Source: Streptomyces sp. ITFR-16 (GTDB lineage: Bacteria; Actinomycetota; Actinomycetes; Streptomycetales; Streptomycetaceae). From it: a stretch of 64,000 nucleotides of DNA. Positions within the stretch are counted from its first letter, which is position 1. Each line of letters opens with the position of its first letter. The notes under the pieces were generated by a model. That model was given only the letters and a program-made list of their open reading frames with translations, had not been told where the DNA came from and did no database searches. Shown here piece after piece: positions 57,982-64,000 of the stretch. The stretch covers positions 62,001-126,000 of the forward strand of contig NZ_CP134610.1 in assembly GCF_031844705.1 (NCBI RefSeq). Direction: 5' to 3'. A program made the translations under genes and the position numbers.

Positions 57982-58899
57982 TCATCGCAGGCGGCGGACA
58001 GCGCTCTCCGCATGCCACTTGGCCAGGCCCAGCGCCTCGGTGCTCGCCCGGCCCAGCCACGTACGGACGTGGTGGCGGGCGTCGGCCGGGGTGGCCTGCT
58101 CGCCCAGGGCCCGCCCGATGGCCTCTTCCCTGAGCATCACTTGGTGGGTGGAGACGACCTTCACTCCGGACTCGTCCGGCAGCAGCGACCACTCCCCGCT
58201 GTGCGAGGCGATCGGATCGGGGGTCAGGGTCTCCTTGTAGACGATCCGTCCGGCGTGCGGGAAGCACAGCCGCACGGTCTCCACGGTGACGGTCTCGCCG
58301 CTGTCCTCGGCGCAGGTGTCCATGGCGGCCAGCTGCACGCCGGGCTGGTCCTCCCGTACGAGGGTCCACTCGACGTGCGGAATGAGCTCGACCCAGTCCT
58401 CCATGCGGTAGAGGAAGTCGTAGACGAGCTCGCTGGGGCCCTCGACGTGCACGCTGTCCTCGAAGCCGACGAGCAGTTCGTCCAGCCGCTCCCAGCGCTC
58501 GGCCGTCTCCTTGACCTGCCGCAGCCGTTCGGGCACGTCGTGGGAGGCGGAGGCGCCGTCCTGGCGCAGGGTCAGCGTCGAGCCCTCGTCCTCGGGCTCG
58601 ACGCTCCAGCGGCCGGTGACGGGCGCGTCCGCCCGGTCCCCGGTGCGCTGCTCGAAGCCGATGGACCTGGTCCGCGGGTCGAGGGTGCGGCGCAGGTGCG
58701 AGGAGCGGACATGGCCGTCCGTCAGGTCCCAGACGCGCAGCTGTTCCTCGACGCCGTCGAAGTCCATGCGCTCGACGTGCAGGAGGGAGGGCAGGAAGAC
58801 GGGCCAGCGCACGGCGTCGGCCAGCATCCCGTACACGACTCCTGCCGGGGCGGCCACGGACATGGTGCGCTGGGTCGAGTGCCCTCGCTCAGCCGACAT
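57982..58899 (-). CDS. Didomain aromatase/cyclase
   Basis: A 305-aa protein with two Bet v1/SRPBCC domains. Domain 1 (about 1-145) starts RTMSVAAPAGVVYGMLADAV and contains PVFLPSLLHVERMDFDG. Domain 2 (about 148-305) repeats the layout with DSVHVEGPSELVYDFLYRME, WVELIPHVEWT and TLTPDPIASHSGEW. Didomain ARO/CYC proteins direct first-ring cyclisation and aromatisation in type II PKSs. Here it suggests that part of the chain is cyclised, or that it was recruited to bind a reduced chain. A SARP box lies upstream of the ATG at 58899. Confidence 0.9.
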   Translation of the reverse strand: MSAERGHSTQRTMSVAAPAGVVYGMLADAVRWPVFLPSLLHVERMDFDGVEEQLRVWDLTDGHVRSSHLRRTLDPRTRSIGFEQRTGDRADAPVTGRWSVEPEDEGSTLTLRQDGASASHDVPERLRQVKETAERWERLDELLVGFEDSVHVEGPSELVYDFLYRMEDWVELIPHVEWTLVREDQPGVQLAAMDTCAEDSGETVTVETVRLCFPHAGRIVYKETLTPDPIASHSGEWSLLPDESGVKVVSTHQVMLREEAIGRALGEQATPADARHHVRTWLGRASTEALGLAKWHAESAVRRLR

Positions 58900-58938
58900 G
58901 GCTGCCCTCCTCCTGATGCCCACAGGCTGCGGCGCACA

Positions 58939-58956
58939 CCTTGAGAAGCCCTCGAA
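58939..58956 (-). promoter_or_regulatory. SARP box upstream of the aromatase operon
   Basis: On the minus strand TTCGAGG (58956-58950) and CTCAAGG (58945-58939) are 11-base-spaced direct repeats, about 40 bases upstream of the start at 58899. Confidence 0.6.
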
Positions 58957-58971
58957 CGCCGTCGGAGAGGG

Positions 58972-58995
58972 GGCACTCCCCGGGCGGGGAGTGCC
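58972..58995. terminator. Stem-loop terminator after SARP 3
   Basis: GGCACTCCCC (58972-58981) pairs perfectly with GGGGAGTGCC (58986-58995), 20 bases beyond the SARP 3 stop on the minus strand. Confidence 0.7.
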
Positions 58996-59014
58996 GACGG
59001 ACCGTTCCGGCGGG

Positions 59015-59830
59015 TCAGCCGATCTCGGCGAGCCGTATCCCGCCGGCTCCGCCGACGCCCTCCGGGCGGGCCATGAGGATGGAGCGCTGGAGCTTGGCCA
59101 GCGCGGGCGAGGGTTCGAGTCCCAGGGTGCGCACCAGCGTGGAGCGCAGCCGCTGGTAGGCGTCGAGTGCCTCACCGCGCCGCCCGGACCGGTAGAGCGC
59201 GAGCATGTACTGGCCGCACAGGCTCTCGTGGGTCGAGTACCGGCTGAGCAGGACGGTCAGTTCGGAGAGCAGCTCGCGGTGGCGGCCGAGCTTGAGGTCG
59301 GCCTCGATGCGCTGGTCGAGCGCGCAGAGCCGGCTCTCCTCCAGGCGCTTGATCTGGGTGTCCAGATGGGGGCCGGTGTGGACGTCGGCGAGGGCCGGTC
59401 CGGTCCACAGTGCGAGTGCCTCGCGCAGCAGCCGGGCGCCCTCGGGGAAGTCCTCGGCGTCCATGGCCCGGTATCCCATGCCGGCCAGGCGCTCGAACTC
59501 CTGCACGTCGTGGGTGCCTTCGCCGCCCTTGAGGAGGTAGCCGCCCGGCACGGTGAGCAGGACGTCCTTGGCCGAGCGGTGCTCGTCGCCGTCCCGTTCG
59601 AGCGCGAGGGTGATCAGTTCGCGCAGCTGCAGGATGTAGGTCTGCAGAGTGGGGCGCGCGCTGCGGGGCGGCTCGCTGCCCCACAGCTCCTCGGTCAGCA
59701 TGCCCACGGGCACCACCTCGTCCGCGTGCAGCGCCAGCAGGGCGAGCACCTGCCGGGGCTTGGGCGCGGTCGGTGTGATCGAGGTGCCCTTCTCCCGCAC
59801 GGTAAGCGTGCCGAGTACGTCGATGTCCAC
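59015..59830 (-). CDS. SARP-family transcriptional activator 3
   Basis: A 271-aa SARP closely similar to SARP 2: DIDVLGTLTVREKGTSITPT, APKPRQVLALLALHADEVV, LQTYILQLRELITLALER and FERLAGMGYRAMDAEDFPEG. The start is the GTG at 59830. Two AREs lie 65-110 bases upstream, placing it directly under the butyrolactone receptor. SARPs 2 and 3 look like duplicates within the cluster, whereas SARP 1 is more divergent. Confidence 0.92.
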   Translation of the reverse strand: MDIDVLGTLTVREKGTSITPTAPKPRQVLALLALHADEVVPVGMLTEELWGSEPPRSARPTLQTYILQLRELITLALERDGDEHRSAKDVLLTVPGGYLLKGGEGTHDVQEFERLAGMGYRAMDAEDFPEGARLLREALALWTGPALADVHTGPHLDTQIKRLEESRLCALDQRIEADLKLGRHRELLSELTVLLSRYSTHESLCGQYMLALYRSGRRGEALDAYQRLRSTLVRTLGLEPSPALAKLQRSILMARPEGVGGAGGIRLAEIG

Positions 59831-59893
59831 GCCGTCTCCCCGTCATCTCCGGACCGCCTCGGGCCGCCCGGAACTGTTGCTGACCCCCCGACT

Positions 59894-59943
59894 TTAAAAA
59901 CAGCGCGTGCGGTATGTCAATACCAAACCGATCCGCCTGTTTC
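59894..59943. promoter_or_regulatory. Two AREs upstream of SARP 3
   Basis: Minus-strand ACATACCGCACGCGCTGTTT (59917-59898) and plus-strand ATACCAAACCGATCCGCCTGTTT lie back to back, each with the ACC-N-CTGTTT layout of ArpA/ScbR operators. Together they form an inverted pair flanked by AAACAG and CTGTTT. Confidence 0.75.
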
Positions 59944-60014
59944 CTCTCGTCCCCAGCCCCAGCGATCCTTGAGGCGAGGGGAAACGCGGGCCACGAAACG
60001 CACATAAGGGCCAA

Positions 60015-60036
60015 ACGGGGCGTCAGAGCGCCCCGT
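60015..60036. terminator. Stem-loop after the butyrolactone receptor gene
   Basis: ACGGGGCG (60015-60022) pairs with CGCCCCGT (60029-60036) around a six-base loop, about 70 bases beyond the receptor stop on the minus strand. Confidence 0.5.
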
Positions 60037-60056
60037 CAGACCCTTGATTGCGTGGT

Positions 60057-60083
60057 CATTACCAAACCGTGTGGACTGTTTTA
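60057..60083. promoter_or_regulatory. ARE in the receptor-SARP 3 gap
   Basis: TTACCAAACCGTGTGGACTG followed by TTTTAC matches the form of the AREs at 59916-59943. It is further from SARP 3 and just beyond the receptor stop codon. Confidence 0.65.
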
Positions 60084-60106
60084 CGTCTCTCGACGCACCG
60101 CCCGCC

Positions 60107-60694
60107 TCACTGCTCGGCGGCCCCGAGCCTCGGGAGCGCGAACGACCACAGCTGGGCGACCCGCTCCGCCGAGAGCCAGTACCGGTCGACCGCGCCGAGG
60201 GTCTCCAGGCCCAGCGTCGAGGCGACGATGACGACCGCCGCGTCGTCCGCCGAGACGTCGTCGGCCAGTTCGCCGTCGCGGCGCGCCTGGGCGAGGGAGT
60301 CCTGCACCCACCCGTACCACCAGTCGTACAGCTTCGCCTCGCTCTTGCGGGAGGGGTCGCCGCCCAGCCGGAAACCCGCACGGACGACGGGGTCGCTGGA
60401 CACCGCGGCCATCAGCCGGCACACGGCGTCGATGAGCGACTGCAGCCGGCCGCCCGCGGCGGCCGTGCACTCCTCGGTCAGCGCGCGGACGGACTCGGCA
60501 GCCGCGCTCTCCACAGCGGCGGCCAGAGCGTCCTTGTTGGGGAAGTGGAAGTGCAGGGCCCCCGAGCTCACTCCGGCGAGCCGGCTGATCGCCGGCAGCG
60601 TTGCCATCGCGTACCCGTCGGTACCGAACACCTCCGCCGCAGCCGAGATGAGGGCTTGACGAGTCACAGCCGCTCGCGCCTGCTTGACCATCAT
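60107..60694 (-). CDS. Gamma-butyrolactone receptor (ArpA/ScbR-type TetR protein)
   Basis: A 195-aa TetR-fold protein with the ArpA-group N-terminus: KQARAAVTRQALISAAAEVF, TDGYAMATLPAISRLAGVSS, GALHFHFPNKDALAAAVES. The ligand domain has conserved Trp residues (LYDWWYGWVQDSL) typical of butyrolactone receptors. The ATG at 60694 follows GAGGAGG; ATG 60691 is alternative. Butyrolactone binding should release it from AREs at its own promoter and at SARP 2, SARP 3 and the AfsA-type gene. It is divergent from that synthase gene. Confidence 0.92.
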   Translation of the reverse strand: MMVKQARAAVTRQALISAAAEVFGTDGYAMATLPAISRLAGVSSGALHFHFPNKDALAAAVESAAAESVRALTEECTAAAGGRLQSLIDAVCRLMAAVSSDPVVRAGFRLGGDPSRKSEAKLYDWWYGWVQDSLAQARRDGELADDVSADDAAVVIVASTLGLETLGAVDRYWLSAERVAQLWSFALPRLGAAEQ

Positions 60695-61195
60695 GTCCTC
60701 CTCTGACCTGGGGAGAGCGCCGGAATCCGTCCGCCCGATTCACCCGAAGATCTCCGCACTGACTCGTGCACACCTTAGCAAACCGCACGGCTGGTTGGTT
60801 TAGTAGTGCGATGCCCAAGACAACGTTCTCAGCTGATCATCTTCCATGCCACCAGCCCACTCGCGCCACAGGGCTACGGAAACGGTTGGTTTCTGTACGC
60901 GCTTTCGAGGCGGAATGCACCCCCTACGACAAAAGGAAACCGCTCGAAAGGTTTTTTTTCGCGCGAGCGAAGGAAGCTGTACGCGAAAGCAAGTTGATCT
61001 ACGCCCGTTATGTTCGGCTTTATCCAATTATCTGGGCGCTCGATTACGCAGAGGCAGTGAAGAAACGGAATGAAATATTCAAGTAAACAATAGATCTTTG
61101 ACTAACCCTTTACTTTGGGGTCGATTGAAGAAAACCGGTAGGTCCGTATCTTAAATGGCGTCGCCGAATCCAGGTTTTCAAAGACGGGGGCCCCC
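60695..61195. promoter_or_regulatory. Regulatory region with four ARE-like sites between receptor and AfsA genes
   Basis: This 500-base, low-GC gap holds four ARE-like sites: AGCAAACCGCACGGCTGGTT with trailing GGTTTAG (60777-60803); GGAAACGGTTGGTTTCTG (60878-60895); GGAAACCGCTCGAAAGGTTT (60935-60954); and AAAACCGGTAGGTCCGTATC (61131-61150). A plausible promoter TTGACT-N17-TCGATT (61098-61126) precedes the AfsA start. No supported gene is present; an open frame across it would run straight through these sites. Confidence 0.65.
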
Positions 61196-62137
61196 ATGAG
61201 TCTGACCACGGCTGAAGCCAGAACCGCCCTGCCGGCAGCCCCACCACGGCTGACCACCACGGTCGCGAAGGAGTACGTCCACCGCGACTGCCTGGCGGAG
61301 GTTTTCCTCACCGGCTGCGACACCCAGGACGGGATGCGCTTCTCGCTCACCGGCCAATGGCCCCGAGCCCACACCCTGTTCCGGAGCCTCGACGGAACGA
61401 GCCACGACCCGCTGCAGATCGCGGAGACGTTCCGCCAGACCGGCATCTTCCTGTCCCACGCGGAGTTCGGTGTGCCGCTCGGCCACAACTTCGTCCTGTC
61501 GGACATCTCGTACGTCGCGGACCTCACGAATCTGCGCATCGCCTCGGGACCCACCGATTTCGACCTCGACACCCGCTGCACGAACGTCGTCCGGCGCAGG
61601 GGCATGGCCGGCCGGCTGCAGCTCGAGTACGCCCTGCACCGCAACGGCCGTCTGCTGGCCACCGGCGGCGGACAGTTCTCCGTCATTCCGCCGGCCGTCT
61701 ACAAGCGGCTGCGCGCACAGAGCGCGGATCTTCCGCCCGTCACCCCGCCCCCGGCCCGTGCTCTGCTGCCCGCGGCCACCGTCGGCCGGACCTTCTCCAC
61801 GGACGTGGTGCTCTCCCCGACCGACAGCCCCTCGCGCTGGCTGCTCACACCCGACCTCAACCATCCGATCCTCTTCGACCACCTGGGCGACCACGTGCCC
61901 GGCATGGTTCTGATCGAAGGCGCCCGCCAGGCCGCCTGCGCCCTGATGGCGCCCCGCTCGTTCACCCCGACCGCGGCGTCCAACGAGTTCCACCACTACG
62001 CCGAACTCGACCGTCCCTGCTGGATCGAGGTCACCCGCGTGTCGCCGGAGGCCGGCAACACGGTGACGTTCGAGGTCACCGGTCACCAGGACGGGCAGAA
62101 CATCTTCACCTCGGTGCTGACCGGCCCGGTCGTCTGA
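61196..62137 (+). CDS. AfsA-family butyrolactone biosynthesis protein
   Basis: A 313-aa protein with two hotdog-like halves of the AfsA/ScbA family. Half 1 contains YVHRDCLAEVFLTGC and QIAETFRQTGIFLSHAEFGV. Half 2 contains YVHKAA-like counterparts in FSTDVVLSPTDSPSRWLLTP, HPILFDHLGDHVPGMVLIEG and ARQAACALM. AfsA proteins condense a beta-ketoacyl chain with a glycerol-derived C3 unit to start butyrolactone synthesis. The ATG at 61196 is used. ARE-like sites lie upstream and another lies beyond the stop, as expected for a feedback-controlled synthase. Confidence 0.93.
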   Translation: MSLTTAEARTALPAAPPRLTTTVAKEYVHRDCLAEVFLTGCDTQDGMRFSLTGQWPRAHTLFRSLDGTSHDPLQIAETFRQTGIFLSHAEFGVPLGHNFVLSDISYVADLTNLRIASGPTDFDLDTRCTNVVRRRGMAGRLQLEYALHRNGRLLATGGGQFSVIPPAVYKRLRAQSADLPPVTPPPARALLPAATVGRTFSTDVVLSPTDSPSRWLLTPDLNHPILFDHLGDHVPGMVLIEGARQAACALMAPRSFTPTAASNEFHHYAELDRPCWIEVTRVSPEAGNTVTFEVTGHQDGQNIFTSVLTGPVV

Positions 62138-62233
62138 AACCGTCACACCGTCTGTCCCGCACCCGCACGCGTCCGGCACCGCACGTCCGCCATCCCCACC
62201 GGAGCGGACTTCGAGCGGCCCTCCAGTCGGCGC

Positions 62234-62259
62234 AAAACAAACCGGTTGGCCTGTTTTTG
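62234..62259. promoter_or_regulatory. ARE in the convergent gap after the AfsA gene
   Basis: AAAACAAACCGGTTGGCCTG continues with TTTTTG; AAAACA and TGTTTT are inverted. It matches the other AREs closely but lies between convergent genes (AfsA stop 62137 and ABC permease stop 62411), where no start codon is near. The rest of this 273-base gap shows nothing I can assign. Confidence 0.6.
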
Positions 62260-62410
62260 ACGCGCTCTTGGGTCGCTGCCCGGGCCGTACCCCGAAGGCG
62301 CAGGTCACAGCAGCCGTACGGCCCGCCGCAGCGACCGAAGCGACTCAAGGTCGCGCTCGGGCCGGGACGGGCGCGACGGAGGTGGCGGCCCACGCGGGCA
62401 CGGGCGGCGG

Positions 62411-63199
62411 CTACTTCGGGTCGCGGCTGAACTTCGCCGTCGACCAGAAGTACCCGAGCGCCGCCAGGCCCAGGCACCAGGCGACCGCCAGCCAGCCGTT
62501 GTGGCCGATCCCGCTGCCGAGGAGCAGCCCCCGCAGGGTCTCGATGGCGGGGGTGAAGGGCTGGTACTCGGCGACGGGCCGGAACCAGCCGGGCATGGAG
62601 TCGACCGGGGTGAACGCGCTGGAGACGAGCGGCAGCAGGATCAACGGCATCGCGTTGTTGCTCGCCGCCTCGGCGTTGGGGCTGCTCAGGCCCATGCCGA
62701 CCGCGATCCAGGTGAGCGCCAGGGCGAAGAGCACCAGCAGCCCGAAGGCCGCCAGCCACTCCAGGACGCTCGCGTCCGTGGAGCGGAAGCCCATGGCGAT
62801 CCCCACGGCACCGACGAGGACCACGCTCGCCACCGCCTGCAGCACACTGCCGACGACATGTCCGAAGAGCACGGACCCGCGGTGGATGGCCATGGTGCGG
62901 AAACGGGCGATGATGCCCTCGCTCATGTCACCCGAGACGGACACCGCGGTCCCTACGACGGTGCTGCCGATGGTCATCAGCAGGATCCCCGGGACGATGT
63001 AGGCGATGTACGCGGAGCGGCCCGCACCGCCGCCGAGGCCGGCGCCCATCGTGTCGCCGAAGATGTAGACGAAGAGCAGCAGCAGCATCACCGGGGTGAG
63101 CAGCAGGTTCAGGGTGAGGGACGGATAGCGCCGGGCGTGCAGGAGGTTGCGGCGCAGCATCGTGGACGAGTCGCGCACGGCGAGGGAGAGGGCACTCAT
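62411..63199 (-). CDS. ABC-2 type permease (DrrB-like)
   Basis: A 262-aa membrane protein with about six hydrophobic segments (LTLNLLLTPVMLLLLFVYIF, AYIVPGILLMTIGSTVVGTA, LQAVASVVLVGAVGIAMGF, LAAFGLLVLFALALTWIAVG, WLAVAWCLGLAALGYFW). The ABC-2 signature region is FTPVDSMPGWFRPVAEYQPF. It pairs with the ATPase whose stop overlaps its ATG at 63199. Such exporters give self-resistance to polyketides, as in daunorubicin producers. Confidence 0.92.
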   Translation of the reverse strand: MSALSLAVRDSSTMLRRNLLHARRYPSLTLNLLLTPVMLLLLFVYIFGDTMGAGLGGGAGRSAYIAYIVPGILLMTIGSTVVGTAVSVSGDMSEGIIARFRTMAIHRGSVLFGHVVGSVLQAVASVVLVGAVGIAMGFRSTDASVLEWLAAFGLLVLFALALTWIAVGMGLSSPNAEAASNNAMPLILLPLVSSAFTPVDSMPGWFRPVAEYQPFTPAIETLRGLLLGSGIGHNGWLAVAWCLGLAALGYFWSTAKFSRDPK

Positions 63200-64000
63200 C
63201 GGACTGGCTCCTTGGGCTGGTCGGGGATGCCGGCTGCGCCGGTCAGGGCGAAGAACACGTCGTCGAGGTCGGGGGTGTGCACGGTGAGTTCGCCGGCCTC
63301 GACGCCCGCCGTGTCCAGGCGGTCCAGGACGGTGCGCAGGTCGCGCTGGCTGCCGTCGCTGGGGATGCGGAGCGACAGCGTCTCCTCGTCCCCGGCCGCC
63401 CCGTCCAGGACGAGGGCGGCGCGGCGGTAGGCGGCGGGGTCGGTGAAGCGGAGCCGGACGTGGCCGCCGGGGACGAGCCGCTTCAGTTCGTCGGCGGTGC
63501 CTTCGGCGGCGATCGTGCCGTCGCTCAGGACCGCGATGCGGTCGGCGAGTTCGTCGGCCTCCTCCAGGTACTGGGTGGTGAGGAAGACCGTCACCCCGCC
63601 GGCGACGAGCTCGCGGACGATGCCCCACATGGTGTGGCGGGAGCGCGGGTCGAGGCCGGTGGTCGGTTCGTCGAGGAAGATGATCCGCGGGTTCCCGACC
63701 AGCGTCATGGCGATGTCCAGGCGGCGCTTCATTCCGCCGGAGTAGGTGGAGGCGGGCTTCTTCGCCGCCTCCACCAGGTCGAAGCGTTCCAGGAGTTCGG
63801 CGGCGGTGCGGCGGCCCTCGGCGCGGGAGAGGTGGTGCAGGTCCGCCATGAGCAGCATGTTCTCCTCGCCCGTGATCAGTCCGTCGACGGCGGAGAACTG
63901 CCCGGTGACGCCGATGGCGGCACGCACCGCCTGCGGGTGCGCGGCGAGGTCGTGCCCGCCGACCCGGATGTCACCGGAGCCCGCGCCGGCGGAGACGAGG
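63196..64000 (-). CDS. ABC transporter ATP-binding protein (DrrA-like), 5' end outside window
   Basis: About 268 codons of an ATPase are visible. The Walker A region lies beyond the right edge. Visible motifs are the signature TYSGGMKRRLDIAMTL, Walker B IIFLDEPTTGLDPRSR and the switch His region TVFLTTQYLEEADELADR. The C-terminal accessory domain ends TPDLDDVFFALTGAAG, typical of DrrA-like drug exporters. It is coupled to the permease gene by a four-base overlap. Confidence 0.93.
   Translation of the reverse strand, partial: LVSAGAGSGDIRVGGHDLAAHPQAVRAAIGVTGQFSAVDGLITGEENMLLMADLHHLSRAEGRRTAAELLERFDLVEAAKKPASTYSGGMKRRLDIAMTLVGNPRIIFLDEPTTGLDPRSRHTMWGIVRELVAGGVTVFLTTQYLEEADELADRIAVLSDGTIAAEGTADELKRLVPGGHVRLRFTDPAAYRRAALVLDGAAGDEETLSLRIPSDGSQRDLRTVLDRLDTAGVEAGELTVHTPDLDDVFFALTGAAGIPDQPKEPVR

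Noticed and set aside
60766..61086. 106-aa open frame in the gap between receptor and AfsA genes
   Set aside because: It runs through several ARE-like sites and promoter-like AT-rich DNA, and lacks a ribosome binding site or codon bias.
61196..62137. AfsA-type gene as a FabZ-like dehydratase of the PKS
   Set aside because: It has the two-half hotdog structure of AfsA proteins and is divergent from an ArpA-type receptor with AREs, the classic signalling pair.

Overview
The window is very GC-rich DNA with short intergenic gaps and many 4-bp ATGA/GTGA gene overlaps. It encodes mycothiol-dependent detoxification, SARP regulators, a gamma-butyrolactone signalling pair and a TTA codon near the start of one gene. 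Together these point to an actinomycete, almost certainly a Streptomyces. No rRNA, tRNA, CRISPR array or complete insertion sequence was seen. Left flank (1-10.0 kb): the end of an S-(hydroxymethyl)mycothiol dehydrogenase and a metallo-beta-lactamase-fold hydrolase, a gene remnant, and a three-gene operon (thioester reductase-like SDR, ACP, ketosynthase; 2.1-4.7 kb) with a TTA codon at codon 3. Next come a MarR-like regulator, a lipoprotein, a coupled XRE-TPR regulator/45-aa peptide/Cys-rich protein trio, a LuxR-type regulator and a DUF2871 membrane protein. Main cluster (about 9.4 kb to the right edge): a large secondary-metabolite locus. A TetR gene and a degenerate condensation-domain gene open it. 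A deoxysugar block follows (glycosyltransferase, 2,3-dehydratase, 3-ketoreductase, RmlA, RmlB, RmlD-like, RmlC-like), fitting a 2,6-dideoxyhexose. Two MFS exporters, SnoaL-like and cupin proteins come next, then an operon with an aldo/keto reductase, an FAD oxidoreductase, a thermostable-hemolysin-family protein, an acyl-adenylating enzyme and a TauD-type dioxygenase. The core is a minus-strand operon of about 10 kb (41.6 to 31.3 kb): FabD, long ACP, FabG, hotdog protein, KS, FabZ-like dehydratase, CLF-like KS (Cys to Ala), a fused KS-CLF polypeptide, a KASIII-like protein and a SnoaL-like protein. Dedicated KR and DH genes beside the KS/CLF genes are the signature of a highly reducing (polyene-forming) type II PKS rather than a classical aromatic one. 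Right part (41.7-64 kb): a TetR regulator, FAD monooxygenase and DUF1772 protein, two candidate micro-genes, a truncated AMP-binding protein, three SARP activators, two phosphopantetheinyl transferases, a KS with its Cys replaced, a tandem ACP, acyl-CoA carboxylase beta and epsilon subunits, a second degenerate condensation-like protein, an acyl-CoA-dehydrogenase-like protein and a didomain aromatase/cyclase. These are followed by an ArpA-type receptor, an AfsA-type synthase and an ABC exporter running off the edge. Regulation is readable from the DNA. 11-bp-spaced SARP direct repeats precede the PKS operon and several other units. Autoregulatory-element-like sites surround the receptor, AfsA and two SARP genes. 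A third, AT-rich operator recurs at four promoters and is probably bound by the TetR at 9.4-10.0 kb. The inferred hierarchy is butyrolactone to receptor to SARPs to biosynthesis, with a pathway TetR overlaid. The product is predicted to be a glycosylated reduced or polyene type II polyketide, possibly joined to another acyl or aminoacyl unit. It cannot be named from sequence alone.
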